Part shown: positions 40,345 through 49,534 of the stretch, in pieces
Layout: every line of letters begins with the position of its first letter
Numbering within the stretch: position 1 is the first letter of the stretch
Origin: Bacillus sp. N1-1
GTDB taxonomy: Bacteria; Bacillota; Bacilli; Bacillales; Guptibacillaceae
Direction of reading: 5' to 3'
Length of the DNA: 64,000 nucleotides
NCBI RefSeq assembly: GCF_009818105.1
Contig: NZ_CP046564.1
Coordinates: 496,001 to 560,000, forward strand
Position numbers and translations under genes: made by a program
The notes under the pieces: model-generated
The model's database searches: none
The model's input: only the letters and a program-made list of their open reading frames with translations
What the model was told of the DNA's origin: nothing

Positions 40345-40450
40345 AGGGAATGTAATTATCTAACCCTTCATATGAGTTAAACTCCTTACTTTAGATAATT
40401 GAACTACTGACTAGGAGCTCTCTTAAAAGTTTGTATTATATGAAAAGGCT

Positions 40451-41812
40451 GTGGATGCTTTGTTAAGATCTCGATTTCGACGAATCCGATTAACGTCCGT
40501 TCAGTTAATCGTTTTGTTTTATTTAATAGCGGTAACGGTTTCCACTTTCTTAATTGGTTTACCGATTGCCCATAAACCTGGTGTGCAGCTCTCCTTTATT
40601 GATGCGCTATTTACAGCCGTTAGTGCGGTAAGTGTAACGGGTCTTTCTGTTGTATCTATTGCGGATACGTTCAGCGTTCCAGGTATTTTCATACTCGCTG
40701 CAGTCCTACAAATTGGTGGGATTGGAATTATGACGCTCGGTACATTTGTGTGGCTTGTTATGGGCAAGAAAATTGGGTTGAAAGAAAGACAGTTGATTAT
40801 GACAGATCAAAATCAATCAACCCTCGCAGGCTTAGTGCAACTGATGAAACAAATTCTTGGCTTGATTTTCATTATAGAAGCAATCGGAGCTCTTGTTCTC
40901 GGTACTTATTACCTTCGCTTTTTTGAAACCTGGCAGGAAGCCTATTTACAGGGGTTCTTTGCCTCTGTTAGTGCAACGACAAACGGTGGTTTTGATATAA
41001 CAGGTAGCTCGCTTCAGCCATTCGCTCAAGACTATTTCGTGCAATTTATTCATACCTTATTGATTGTGACTGGAGCAATTGGATTTCCAGTATTAATTGA
41101 AGTTAAAAACTTTTTGTTTTCTAGACAAAATAGTTATCGCTACAAATTTTCTTTATTTACAAAACTAACTACGATGACGTTCTTTTTGTTGGTTGTATCA
41201 GGTGCTATTCTGATTTGGGCTTTTGAAGCGACAACCTTCTTTGCGGATAAAAGCTGGCATGAGTCGTTTTTCTATGCCATGTTTCAGTCGGTAACAACTC
41301 GTAGTGGAGGACTCTCAACGATGGATGTTAATCAGTTCCAGGAGCCTACACAGCTCCTATTATCTGCATTAATGTTTATTGGTGCTTCCCCTAGCAGTGT
41401 GGGAGGTGGAGTTCGTACAACAACCTTTGCGATTGTACTACTTGCTATTTTCTTCTTCGCAAAAGGCGGGACATCGATCAAAATTTTTGGACGAGAATTG
41501 CATCATGAGGACATTCACAAAGCATTTGTCGTCTTCACCGTAGCCATTATCGTATGGAGCTGCGGAATTATTATGCTCTCATTCTCAGAACCATTTCCGA
41601 TTGTCGCAATTATTTTCGAAGTCTCATCAGCATTTGGTACTACTGGTTTATCAATGGGTGTAACACCAGGATTAAGTACATTTGGTAAAATTGTAATCAT
41701 GTGCTTGATGTTTATCGGAAGAATTGGGATTCTTTCGTTTCTCTTCCTTATTCGAGGAACGGTTCTTCGTGAAAGATACCACTATCCAACAGAACGAGTT
41801 ATTATTGGATAA
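40451..41812 (+). CDS. Ktr/Trk-type potassium uptake channel subunit (KtrB/KtrD family)
   Basis: A 453-residue membrane protein of the TrkH/KtrB superfamily with four M1-P-M2 units. The four selectivity-filter segments are SVTGLSV, TTNGGFD, TTRSGGLS and GTTGLSM, each with the conserved glycine. It imports K+ with a cytosolic KtrA/KtrC ring. No KtrA/C gene adjoins it, so it behaves like the stand-alone ktrD of B. subtilis. The start is uncertain: GTG 40451 lies close to AAAAGG, and TTG 40460 is an alternative. Confidence 0.9.
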   Translation: MDALLRSRFRRIRLTSVQLIVLFYLIAVTVSTFLIGLPIAHKPGVQLSFIDALFTAVSAVSVTGLSVVSIADTFSVPGIFILAAVLQIGGIGIMTLGTFVWLVMGKKIGLKERQLIMTDQNQSTLAGLVQLMKQILGLIFIIEAIGALVLGTYYLRFFETWQEAYLQGFFASVSATTNGGFDITGSSLQPFAQDYFVQFIHTLLIVTGAIGFPVLIEVKNFLFSRQNSYRYKFSLFTKLTTMTFFLLVVSGAILIWAFEATTFFADKSWHESFFYAMFQSVTTRSGGLSTMDVNQFQEPTQLLLSALMFIGASPSSVGGGVRTTTFAIVLLAIFFFAKGGTSIKIFGRELHHEDIHKAFVVFTVAIIVWSCGIIMLSFSEPFPIVAIIFEVSSAFGTTGLSMGVTPGLSTFGKIVIMCLMFIGRIGILSFLFLIRGTVLRERYHYPTERVIIG

Positions 41813-41814
41813 AA

Positions 41815-41848
41815 GTAAGGGGCATAGTGCCTCTTGCTTTTTTTTGTA
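41815..41848 (+). terminator. Intrinsic terminator of the ktr gene
   Basis: AAGGGGCA/TGCCTCTT stem and a run of T. Confidence 0.8.
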
Positions 41849-41879
41849 CAGTGATGAAATTATTTTACGTTACTTTTAG

Positions 41880-41941
41880 GCGTGTTCTAGTTCAAGAGCT
41901 CCAATATCTCCGTTTCTAAACGCTCGTCTTCGCTTTTCTTG
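41880..41941. repeat. Truncated copy of the 117-bp palindromic repeat
   Basis: 62 bp matching the right half of unit 3 of the array (21959-22020) with two substitutions. The left half is missing, so it cannot form the full hairpin. Confidence 0.85.
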
Positions 41942-41964
41942 GTCTTATTTACCAAAAAATATTG

Positions 41965-41993
41965 GTATATAAAAATCGGGATTTCACAAACTA
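41965..41993 (+). promoter_or_regulatory. Candidate sigma-G promoter of the SASP gene
   Basis: GTATA (41965-41969), 17-nt spacer, CAAACTA (41987-41993), close to the sigma-G consensus (GYATA / CATnnTA). Forespore expression is expected for SASP genes. Confidence 0.55.
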
Positions 41994-42016
41994 GTTGTAC
42001 AAAGGAGGTGATTGAC

Positions 42017-42232
42017 ATGGCTCAACAACAAAGCAGACAAGGAAGCTCTAACAACCTTGTAGTACCTGGTGTAGCTCAAGCTATCGACCAGATGAAGTAT
42101 GAAATCGCTACTGAATTCGGAGTGCAACTTGGTCCAGATTCAACTTCTCGCGCTAACGGATCTGTTGGTGGAGAAATCACAAAGCGTTTGGTTCAAATGG
42201 CTGAACAACAGCTTGGCGGTTACCAAAAATAA
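42017..42232 (+). CDS. Alpha/beta-type small acid-soluble spore protein
   Basis: A 71-residue DNA-binding protein that saturates spore DNA and protects it from UV and heat. The family core is complete: [20 protein letters not shown], the GPR protease site TE-FGVQLG, and the C-terminal [28 protein letters not shown] lies 7 nt before ATG 42017. A sigma-G-like promoter lies upstream. It is the sspA/B type; the exact paralogue is not assigned. Confidence 0.96.
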   Translation: MAQQQSRQGSSNNLVVPGVAQAIDQMKYEIATEFGVQLGPDSTSRANGSVGGEITKRLVQMAEQQLGGYQK

Positions 42233-42307
42233 TTTTATACCATGGCTGTAAGGGGTGGATTCGTCCATCCCTTCTTACGTGATTTACCCATAGAAGGAGG
42301 AGGATTT

Positions 42308-42556
42308 ATGTCTTTTGAATGTCCGCTCTGTAATAGCTTTGCTGCTATTGAGCTTGTTTGTCAGGTATGTGAAGATAAGTTAACGGATAAGGGAAGAGAA
42401 GCGGAGTATTATGATGAATATAGTGCATATGAGCCTATTGAAGCAATGAAGAAAACAGACGGATACAAAACCAAAGCGCATGAATGCCCCCATCTTCTAT
42501 CTTGTCCAACTTGCGGGTGGAATGATGTATATTTAATTGAAGAGTGGAATACATAG
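42308..42556 (+). CDS. Small zinc-ribbon protein (82 aa)
   Basis: An unrecognised 82-residue protein with three CxxC knuckles: CPLC near residue 5, CQVC near 22 and CPTC near 71, plus another Cys/His pair (ECPHLLSC). It should bind one or two zinc ions. AAGGAGGAGG lies just before ATG 42308; more upstream in-frame ATGs lack a ribosome site. It sits 75 bp after the SASP gene and might be read from the same transcript. Confidence 0.75.
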   Translation: MSFECPLCNSFAAIELVCQVCEDKLTDKGREAEYYDEYSAYEPIEAMKKTDGYKTKAHECPHLLSCPTCGWNDVYLIEEWNT

Positions 42557-42557
42557 C

Positions 42558-42585
42558 AAAGAGCTGCCGGTTAGGGCAGCTCTTT
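42558..42585. terminator. Bidirectional terminator
   Basis: AAAGAGCTGCC/GGGCAGCTCTTT stem between the convergent zinc-ribbon and permease genes. Confidence 0.8.
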
Positions 42586-42591
42586 ATCTTA

Positions 42592-43251
42592 TTAAGAGGA
42601 TGGAATATACAATTTCTTCTCAAGAAAACTTTGTATGAGATTAAGAATCGTCGTAAAGAACCAATAAATGAAAGCTGCCGTTAATAAGATTGGTAAGACT
42701 TTAAAGTTTGATGCAGCAATCTGATCTGCATTATAGGTTAATTCTGAAATCGTCAGTACGGAAGCAAGAGAGGAGGCTTTTACGATATCAATTAAAGAAT
42801 TCCACACGGGTGGAATCGCTCTTCTCCAAGCTTGAGGTAAAATGACTTCTTTGTATATTAACGATTTTTTCATCCCGAGTGACATCGCAGCTTCCCACTG
42901 TCCTTTTGGGAGGGAGAGAATGGCTGCTCGGAATGATTCAGAGATATAGGCTCCAAAGTGTAAGATAAGGCCAGTGTATGCGGCTTGCCAGGCTGTTAAT
43001 TGGATATCAACAGAGACAAGACCATAATACAAAATAAATAATTGGATTAGTAGTGGAGTGCCTCTAAAGAACGAGACATATAATTTTGCTAACCCAATCG
43101 CTATTTTACTTTTTGAAAGACGCAACAAAGCAATCATTAATCCAACGAATAAAGCACCAAAGATGGAAAAGAAACTAAGAAGAAGTGTATTCTTCGCCCC
43201 TTCAAGAAGAAAGGGCAAAGAATTAATTAACACATCAGTTGTCTCACTCAC
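42592..43251 (-). CDS. Polar amino-acid ABC transporter permease
   Basis: A 219-residue inner-membrane permease of the HisM/GlnP family with five helices. The EAA-type coupling loop (GQWEAAMSLGMKKSLIYKEVILPQAWRRA, spread over about residues 127-155) docks the ATPase. Start is GTG 43251 with GGAG about 9 nt upstream. It overlaps the end of the binding-protein gene by 8 bp. No ATPase gene follows, which is unusual for this transporter type. Confidence 0.92.
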   Translation of the reverse strand: MSETTDVLINSLPFLLEGAKNTLLLSFFSIFGALFVGLMIALLRLSKSKIAIGLAKLYVSFFRGTPLLIQLFILYYGLVSVDIQLTAWQAAYTGLILHFGAYISESFRAAILSLPKGQWEAAMSLGMKKSLIYKEVILPQAWRRAIPPVWNSLIDIVKASSLASVLTISELTYNADQIAASNFKVLPILLTAAFIYWFFTTILNLIQSFLEKKLYIPSS

Positions 43252-44035
43252 TTACGTTCTCTCCATCAAAATATTCTTTTGAAAGGTCTGCGAGTGTTCC
43301 GTCTTCTTTCATTTCCTTCAATGCATCATTGATCTTGTTAACTAAATCTTCATTTCCTTTTGGAAGAGCAAATGCCATTTCCGTTTTGTTGAATGTTTCT
43401 CCAACGCCTTTTACTTTATAATCCTGCTCAGGCAGTTCCGTTAAAATAAAGAGACGGTCATTCATCGCAGCTTCAATGTTACGTTCGTTACTAAGATCTG
43501 TAAGAACCTGGTTTGCACCTTTGTAAATTTTTGTTTCAGCTCCTGCATCTTCAGCAGCTTGCGCGTAGTTACTTCCCTGTGTTGTTCCAACTGTTTTTCC
43601 TTCAAGGTCCTCAATACCTTTAATATCTTCATTATTCTCGTTGACGATCACTTGTCCACCAGAATAAGTATAAGGCTCAGTAAAATCGAACTGTTCCTTG
43701 CGTTCGTCGGTAATGGTCACTTGGTTCGCTACCATGTCGATACGTTCGGTCTCAAGTGAAGAAAGAAGACCTTTCCATTCAATTGCTTTGAATTCCGCTT
43801 TCATTCCAATACGATCGGCTACTTCTCTTGCAACCTCCACGTCATAACCAGTGATTTCATTATTGTCATCACGATAGCTAAATGGTGGGTAAGTTGCTTC
43901 TGTTCCAATTAATAGCGTTTCTTTTTCATCGGAACTTCCTTCTTCGCTATTCTCTGTATTATCATTGCTACCGCAGGCAGCAAGTACAGTAAGTGTTAAG
44001 GCAAGTACCAACCCTAGCATCCATTTTTTGTTCAA
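43244..44035 (-). CDS. Amino-acid ABC transporter substrate-binding lipoprotein
   Basis: A 263-residue extracellular solute-binding protein (SBP_bac_3). The signal peptide ends in the lipobox LAAC (Cys20), then an acidic linker. Family signatures are GTEATYPPFSYRDDNNEITGYDVEVA split across residues about 44-69 and VGTTQGSNY. The ligand is probably a polar amino acid or cystine. The start is TTG 44035 with GGAGG 8 nt upstream. The gene is first in a two-gene unit with the permease. Confidence 0.92.
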   Translation of the reverse strand: MNKKWMLGLVLALTLTVLAACGSNDNTENSEEGSSDEKETLLIGTEATYPPFSYRDDNNEITGYDVEVAREVADRIGMKAEFKAIEWKGLLSSLETERIDMVANQVTITDERKEQFDFTEPYTYSGGQVIVNENNEDIKGIEDLEGKTVGTTQGSNYAQAAEDAGAETKIYKGANQVLTDLSNERNIEAAMNDRLFILTELPEQDYKVKGVGETFNKTEMAFALPKGNEDLVNKINDALKEMKEDGTLADLSKEYFDGENVSE

Positions 44036-44164
44036 AATAAAGTCCTCCTTTTAATTCCTACAAAATTGATGTGAATTATAAATTTATTGTAGTTAGCATT
44101 TTACTTAAAGTCAATCAAGAAACATTATTGACGTTAATTTCCTGCTTCATGCAAGAAGACAAAT

Positions 44165-44197
44165 AAAAAAGCTTCCTCGCTTTAAGAGGAAGCTTTT
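44165..44197. terminator. Terminator of msmX (bidirectional)
   Basis: AAGCTTCCTC/GAGGAAGCTT stem with T-run on the minus strand and weaker T-tract on the plus strand. Confidence 0.85.
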
Positions 44198-44209
44198 CCT
44201 ACCATTTTA

Positions 44210-45307
44210 TTAACGAATGCGAAGTTCTGATTCAGTATCAAAGAAATGGCATTTATTCATATCAAACGCAAGGCTGATATTCTGACCGTTTTGAATATCG
44301 GTACGAGAGTCAACACGTGCTACGAAGTCTTGTTCTGCAACTTTGGAATAAAGGTAAGTTTCTGCACCCATTAATTCAGCTACATCGATGACGGCATCAA
44401 CTTTTGTATCTTGAGAAGATTCGATAAATACTGGTTCATCATGAATATCTTCAGGACGAATACCAAGCATGACTTCTTTGTTCAAGTATCCTTGATCACG
44501 AAGTATTTTCATTTTCCCTTCAGGAACTTTCACTTGAACATCACCTAGTTTGAAAAAGCCATCTTGCAATGTACCGCGGAAGAAGTTCATTGCAGGAGAT
44601 CCAATAAAGCCACCAACAAAGACGTTGTCAGGTGCATCGTATACATCTTTTGGTGTTCCTACTTGTTGGATAAGGCCATCTTTCATAATAACGATACGCG
44701 TTGCCATCGTCATTGCTTCTGTTTGGTCATGAGTTACATAGATTGTCGTTGTCTGTAGACGCTGATGAAGCTTAGAAATCTCTGCACGCATTTGCACACG
44801 AAGTTTTGCATCTAGGTTGGAAAGTGGCTCATCCATCAAAAACACTTGTGGATCACGTACGATTGCACGACCTAGTGCAACACGCTGACGCTGACCACCT
44901 GAGAGTGCTTTAGGTTTACGATCGAGCAAGCTTTCAAGACCAAGGATACGAGCAGCGTCCGTTACGCGACGTTCAATTTCTTTTTTGTCGAACTTACGCA
45001 GTTTCAAACCAAATGCCATGTTATCGTAGACGTTCATGTGAGGATAAAGGGCATAGTTTTGGAATACCATTGCAATATCACGATCTTTTGGTGCTACGTC
45101 ATTCACGCGACGATCACCAATAACGAGGTCACCATCTGAGATATCTTCAAGGCCGGCAATCATACGAAGCGTTGTTGATTTACCGCAACCAGAAGGTCCT
45201 ACAAATACGATGAATTCCTTATCTTTAATATCAAGGTTAAAGTCTTTTACTGCCTCAAATTTGTTATCATATCTTTTGTAAATGTGATTGAGCGCGATCT
45301 CTGCCAT
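44210..45307 (-). CDS. msmX: Multi-sugar ABC transporter ATPase MsmX
   Basis: A 365-residue ATPase of the MalK/UgpC family that in B. subtilis energises several carbohydrate importers. Walker [11 protein letters not shown] (about 36-45), Q-loop ([14 protein letters not shown]), signature [14 protein letters not shown], Walker [14 protein letters not shown] and the His switch THDQTEAM are all present, followed by the TOBE/MalK regulatory domain (about 240-365). No sugar permease lies nearby, as expected for a shared ATPase. Confidence 0.95.
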   Translation of the reverse strand: MAEIALNHIYKRYDNKFEAVKDFNLDIKDKEFIVFVGPSGCGKSTTLRMIAGLEDISDGDLVIGDRRVNDVAPKDRDIAMVFQNYALYPHMNVYDNMAFGLKLRKFDKKEIERRVTDAARILGLESLLDRKPKALSGGQRQRVALGRAIVRDPQVFLMDEPLSNLDAKLRVQMRAEISKLHQRLQTTTIYVTHDQTEAMTMATRIVIMKDGLIQQVGTPKDVYDAPDNVFVGGFIGSPAMNFFRGTLQDGFFKLGDVQVKVPEGKMKILRDQGYLNKEVMLGIRPEDIHDEPVFIESSQDTKVDAVIDVAELMGAETYLYSKVAEQDFVARVDSRTDIQNGQNISLAFDMNKCHFFDTESELRIR

Positions 45308-45452
45308 GTTAATGCCTCCTATGAAATGAACTCCTTTTGCTAGTTCTAAGTCTACTCTATGAAAACGCTATCGTAAATTGTAAGCGTGCACAAACTTGTT
45401 CCGAGGTTTTGTGCATTTTGACCGAAAGACGTGAGAGGAAAGGGCAACGCAA

Positions 45453-45482
45453 TAAAAAAAACTGCGTCCATTAACGCAGTTC
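45453..45482 (-). terminator. Terminator overlapping the end of the PucR-type gene
   Basis: ACTGCGTTAATGGACGCAGT hairpin plus T-run on the minus strand; the TTA loop region contains the stop codon of the regulator gene. Confidence 0.8.
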
Positions 45483-46361
45483 CATCGCAAGAAGAGAAAG
45501 ATAAACCATCACAGCTCCTTGAAAGCTTTTAACATCGATTCCCGTTTTTTCAATAAACTTATCAACACGATATTGGAGACTATTTCTATGTACGTATAGC
45601 TGTTTTGCTGCAAGGGTAATGTTTAAGTTTGATTCTAAATAAATCCGGATACTTTTTAGTAGTTCAGAGTCATGTTGAATTGGTTCCATGAGTTTAATTA
45701 AGTAATCAATGGTTTCTTCACTCGCTTCATTGAAAAGAACAGCAGGGACAATGTCCACGTGTGTGAAAACCATTTGAGAAGGCATCAGCTCTCTTCCTGT
45801 AGCGAACCATTTTTTTTCGGCTTTATAAACACGCTTTAAGTGACTGCTATCCGAATGACGGATCGTCTGACCAACAAACAAAGACATCCCAGTAAAAAAG
45901 TCAGCTGTTAGGGCTGCAGCTGTTTGTTCAAGTTCATGAACGATTTGTTCGTCTATTTCGTTAGCTTGCACGAGAACGCCTTTCCTCTCATTTTCAAACA
46001 AAAGCACCGTTTCCTCAGAAAACAGGCCAGTCATAGCCTCGATGAAATCAGAAAGATCGGATGGTGCTTCTTTTAAATAAAAATGGATATACCGGACAGG
46101 TGAATTTAGGTTAAGTTCCACGCTTGAATCCTCTTCAAAAAGGAGAGAAGCCCATTTTGCTTGAACCTGGTTCATCCGATCATCTAGTATGCGAATGGAA
46201 GGGAAGAGGGCATTTAGAAGATCCTTCTCGCGTCCGGTAAGACGAGTTTTGCGAATCCCGAATTCTTCACCATCAGTGGTTCGGTACCAATGGAACAGAT
46301 CAGGCTGTTCGGAGGTGAGGACGTAATCATTTCCATATAGATCGGCAAGTTTTGCATTCAT
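45471..46361 (-). CDS. PucR/CdaR-type transcriptional regulator (YxkF-like)
   Basis: A 296-residue protein whose C-terminus is the PucR helix-turn-helix (NITLAAKQLYVHRNSLQYRVDKF split over about 245-267). The N-terminal 200 residues form a sensory region without clear homology. It precedes msmX on the same strand; B. subtilis has a similar yxkF-msmX pair, from memory. Control of msmX is plausible but not shown. Its terminator would separate the two transcripts. Confidence 0.82.
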   Translation of the reverse strand: MNAKLADLYGNDYVLTSEQPDLFHWYRTTDGEEFGIRKTRLTGREKDLLNALFPSIRILDDRMNQVQAKWASLLFEEDSSVELNLNSPVRYIHFYLKEAPSDLSDFIEAMTGLFSEETVLLFENERKGVLVQANEIDEQIVHELEQTAAALTADFFTGMSLFVGQTIRHSDSSHLKRVYKAEKKWFATGRELMPSQMVFTHVDIVPAVLFNEASEETIDYLIKLMEPIQHDSELLKSIRIYLESNLNITLAAKQLYVHRNSLQYRVDKFIEKTGIDVKSFQGAVMVYLSLLAMELR

Positions 46362-46436
46362 AAGTGGTCCCCCTAATGTACAGTTATCCTCTAGTATAAC
46401 GCATGAGCTGCTTCAAATTAATAGAGAAGGAATCGA

Positions 46437-46466
46437 AAAGAACCTCTTCGTATGCAAGAGGTTCTT
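46437..46466 (-). terminator. Terminator of the 68-aa gene
   Basis: AAGAACCTCTT/AAGAGGTTCTT stem; T-tract on the minus strand. Confidence 0.8.
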
Positions 46467-46474
46467 GGATTACA

Positions 46475-46681
46475 TTATTTCTGTTTGTCTTTATCCTTTT
46501 TTTCTACGCTTGAATAGGGAGGCTCTTGTTCCATAACGGGAATAGCTTCTTCAATTTGTGCCTGTCTGTAACTTTGATGAACGGCGCCGCCAGCCATTCC
46601 TTCATTTACCATACGGTCGATATCCATATCAAATTTATCGCGGCCTTCGTACATCGAGTCTTCTGTTTTTTTTGTTGGCAT
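46475..46681 (-). CDS. Small hypothetical protein (68 aa)
   Basis: An unrecognised, polar, probably disordered protein. The middle segment DMDIDRMVNEGMAGGAVHQ resembles small acidic proteins found in spore formers, but I cannot name the family. AAGGAG lies upstream of the ATG at a rather long distance. A terminator follows the stop. Confidence 0.65.
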   Translation of the reverse strand: MPTKKTEDSMYEGRDKFDMDIDRMVNEGMAGGAVHQSYRQAQIEEAIPVMEQEPPYSSVEKKDKDKQK

Positions 46682-46738
46682 CCTTATTCATCTCCTTGTT
46701 TCGTTGAATAAGGTTAGTATGCGTTCCTTAGAAGAGGA

Positions 46739-46957
46739 TTATGAGTCTTGTTCGTATACATGGAAAAGCATAAGTTCATGAATTTGAGACTGAAGTTTGT
46801 TTTGTTCCGATTCGGGTGGAGCGGGCTGGAACCATGCGAATTCTCCAGTATGAAGGTATAGTGTACGGTAATACGTTCCTTGGTGAAAAAAAGATACTTC
46901 CCATTTAGGTTTTCTTACTTTTGATCCAACCGATTTATATTGAAAGTGCGAAATCAT
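46739..46957 (-). CDS. yheE: YheE family protein
   Basis: A 72-residue soluble protein closely matching the pattern of B. subtilis YheE (MISHFQYKSVGS, KPKWEVSFFHQG, HELMLFHVYE). Function unknown. ATG 46957 follows GGGGGAA. It lies just downstream of the YheC/D-type genes, as in B. subtilis, and may share their transcript. Confidence 0.85.
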   Translation of the reverse strand: MISHFQYKSVGSKVRKPKWEVSFFHQGTYYRTLYLHTGEFAWFQPAPPESEQNKLQSQIHELMLFHVYEQDS

Positions 46958-47000
46958 CGTATTCCCCCATGTCACTTTTTTATCATCATAACATAGGAAG

Positions 47001-48164
47001 TTAATACGCTGAATAAGTTCGAAAAGATGTGATGAGCGAACGTATAAAAGCTTGATGAATCAATGGTTCATCAAAACGCATTGGTTTTGCATTCGCTTCA
47101 AAAACCCAAAGCTGTCCATCACGATCTTTTCCAATATCTAAAGAGCATTCGAGCATCTGTTCTTTTTTTTCAAGAACTTCAGCTGTACGAATTGCAAGCG
47201 AAGTCAGTCGCGCTTCATCTTCCTGAGTGGCAACCTTATGAAACGGTAGAATACGCCCACCTTTTGGAACATGGGTCGTTAGTCCATTTGGTGGAGCCGC
47301 ACGAATTCCAATGCCGGTGACCTGCCAGCTTTTGAACGGTTTTTGTAAAAGGACTCGAAAATCATAAGCTTCTCCTTGATGTGTTGCCAGTTTAATTTTA
47401 CGTTGCATGATATAAGACTCTCCTATTTGAGTAGCAAGGTGTTCTTTTAATAAGGAGAAAGTTGAAAATAAATAACTCCTTTCATGATCGGTATAGTGAA
47501 ATCCAGTCTCTACTCTATTTACTTTAAAAATTCCTCTCCCTTTACTACCTGAAGTTGGTTTAAAAAATATGGAGTGGTGCGTATTGAGAAATTGTTTTAC
47601 GTTTGATTCGGTAACAGGTGCTGACTCTGGAATAAAAGGCAATAACTCTTCGTTTCCCGATAAGTGAGAAAGTACATGATCTTTTTGGAAGAATGACCGA
47701 TTAAAATATGGGATTCCTTTCTTCTTTAGTAAGCTGAAAAAAGCGGTCACTTTATCGGAGTGCTCTTCTTCGCGATCAGGGATCCGGTTGTAAACGATGT
47801 TAGGATACGGGAAACGATAACCTGTCCATTTTTGAGAAAAGTGATCGTAAAGGTAACCAGTTATAAATGATGAATGAATATCGTCAGGTGTAAATACGTA
47901 AGAAAGTCCGCCAGAATCAGTGAGCTCTTTTTGAATGGCTTTGAATATCGTGCCATTGCCACTGAAGTGATGCTTGCGGGTAGATCCTGCAAGAATGCCG
48001 ACAAGAGGCCTGATGGCATCATGGGAAGACTGCAATTTAATAATAGAAGAAGAAAAAGAGGGAAAGGGAGGGAGCGTATTTGGCTCTTTCCCCCAATAAA
48101 TGGATTGATAACTGCTCTGCTGATACCAGCGTTTATTCTCATGACTATAAAATAATTCAATCAT
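47001..48164 (-). CDS. YheC/YheD family ATP-grasp protein 4
   Basis: A 387-residue member of the YheC/D endospore coat-associated family. The ATP-grasp fold shows a nucleotide-binding loop (FFKPTSGSKGRGIFKV) and the metal site near the C-terminus (LWVFEANAKPMRFDE). The N-terminal third contains the family motif PNIVYNRIPDR. It overlaps the preceding paralogue by 4 bp (ATGA), indicating translational coupling. Ligase activity on an unknown substrate is inferred. Confidence 0.88.
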   Translation of the reverse strand: MIELFYSHENKRWYQQSSYQSIYWGKEPNTLPPFPSFSSSIIKLQSSHDAIRPLVGILAGSTRKHHFSGNGTIFKAIQKELTDSGGLSYVFTPDDIHSSFITGYLYDHFSQKWTGYRFPYPNIVYNRIPDREEEHSDKVTAFFSLLKKKGIPYFNRSFFQKDHVLSHLSGNEELLPFIPESAPVTESNVKQFLNTHHSIFFKPTSGSKGRGIFKVNRVETGFHYTDHERSYLFSTFSLLKEHLATQIGESYIMQRKIKLATHQGEAYDFRVLLQKPFKSWQVTGIGIRAAPPNGLTTHVPKGGRILPFHKVATQEDEARLTSLAIRTAEVLEKKEQMLECSLDIGKDRDGQLWVFEANAKPMRFDEPLIHQAFIRSLITSFRTYSAY

Positions 48165-49534
48165 ACTGTAGTAACCAGTTGCTTTTCGATTGTCGATTGT
48201 GCTAGAAAGATGGCATATTCGATCGGTAACATTCTCGTTCTTGCTTCTTCTGCTTTTAATTTTGGATGGGAGAAAATACCTCTTCCTGGCTTTGAATTTG
48301 CTTCAAATAAATAAATTTCGCCTTCTTTTGTAATGCCGAGATCAAACCCAATTTCACCAATAAAGCCAGAGACTTTTTTATCTATCGCACGACTTAATTG
48401 AAGGGAAGCCTCCATTAAATCAGTTTCTACCTGCTTCTTTACGCCATATTCAGAAGTGAGCTCTCCAATTGTTTTAACAGTTCCATTTGATGCCATGTGA
48501 GTCGTTAAGCTTCCTGCGCCTGCGATCTTTGCAGCAATCGCACTGACTTCCCAGTATCCGTCTTTGTTTTTGTTTGTATGAACGCGATAATCCATTGAAC
48601 GGTGATGGATGCGATGTAAATCAATTCCCTGTTGAGCAATGAGACCGTCCATTCCATTTGGATACTGGGTTTTGATTAGCCTTGCTAGTGATGTATATCG
48701 TCTAAGGCGGTTCTCTTTATCTGTTCTGAAGCGGCAATAATAATACTTTTCGTTAGCTGGTTTTAAGATTTGCTGAATGCCAAGACCAAGACTTCCGTTG
48801 GCAGGTTTAATATATAGTTGCTCATACTCTTTCAACATACTTGCGATGATCGTTGTTTTAGGACTTAGAACCGTTTCTGGTAAATAATCCTTTACTGCTT
48901 CATCTTTGCGTAATTTCTCGAACATCGTCCACTTATCAAAGAATCCAGGATTAAACCAGGGAGTGAAGTATTGCGATTGAAGTTTCTTCATTGTCGTACT
49001 GACTTGTTCAATGCTTGCTGAACTTCTGTTTGGAAGGCGGTCGTAAACAACATCAGGGATCGGTACGGTTACTCTGTACCAGCCTCGTTTGTTATACATC
49101 AATCCTTTAATACTTCCTGTTTTCCAATCAATGTGATGCGCGCCAAAAGCAAAGCCAATTGCACCACACTTCAAGGTAGCTGACAATAATTTAGCGAAAT
49201 ACATACTTCGTTCCCCAATCGGCCTCATACTATCCTTTGTAAACCCTGCTGTGAAAATCCCAATTAGCGGTCCGATATGGAGTGAATTTCCCTTTTCAAA
49301 AAGGTGAACAGATGTTTCCGAAGGCACACCCAGCACTTTCCATAAATCTTCTGATAGAAGGTACTCTTCTTTGTTATCAGGATGAGGAGAGACTGTGCAA
49401 AAGGATCGTCTGGAACCAAAACATAGCTGATTAGGAAAAGAAATGTGATCTACCCAACGTTTAAACAGAGTGGCTGGAACATAGAAATTCCCTTGAGAAG
49501 TACTATCCTTTCTTAATGGAAGAATGGCATTCAT
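48161..49534 (-). CDS. YheC/YheD family ATP-grasp protein 3
   Basis: A 457-residue YheD-size paralogue. An extra N-terminal beta-rich domain (residues 1-110) precedes the family region: PDVVYDRLPNRS, the nucleotide loop YIKPANGSLGLGIQQI, and the terminal GFDLGITKEGEIYLFEANSKP with Glu and Asn metal ligands. ATG 49534 has AGGGG 9 nt upstream and lies inside the end of the previous gene (32-bp overlap). Confidence 0.88.
   Translation of the reverse strand: MNAILPLRKDSTSQGNFYVPATLFKRWVDHISFPNQLCFGSRRSFCTVSPHPDNKEEYLLSEDLWKVLGVPSETSVHLFEKGNSLHIGPLIGIFTAGFTKDSMRPIGERSMYFAKLLSATLKCGAIGFAFGAHHIDWKTGSIKGLMYNKRGWYRVTVPIPDVVYDRLPNRSSASIEQVSTTMKKLQSQYFTPWFNPGFFDKWTMFEKLRKDEAVKDYLPETVLSPKTTIIASMLKEYEQLYIKPANGSLGLGIQQILKPANEKYYYCRFRTDKENRLRRYTSLARLIKTQYPNGMDGLIAQQGIDLHRIHHRSMDYRVHTNKNKDGYWEVSAIAAKIAGAGSLTTHMASNGTVKTIGELTSEYGVKKQVETDLMEASLQLSRAIDKKVSGFIGEIGFDLGITKEGEIYLFEANSKPGRGIFSHPKLKAEEARTRMLPIEYAIFLAQSTIEKQLVTTV

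Noticed and set aside
40208..40450. c-di-AMP (ydaO/yuaA) riboswitch before the ktr gene
   Set aside because: The expected conserved core is absent, and only a simple inverted repeat is seen.
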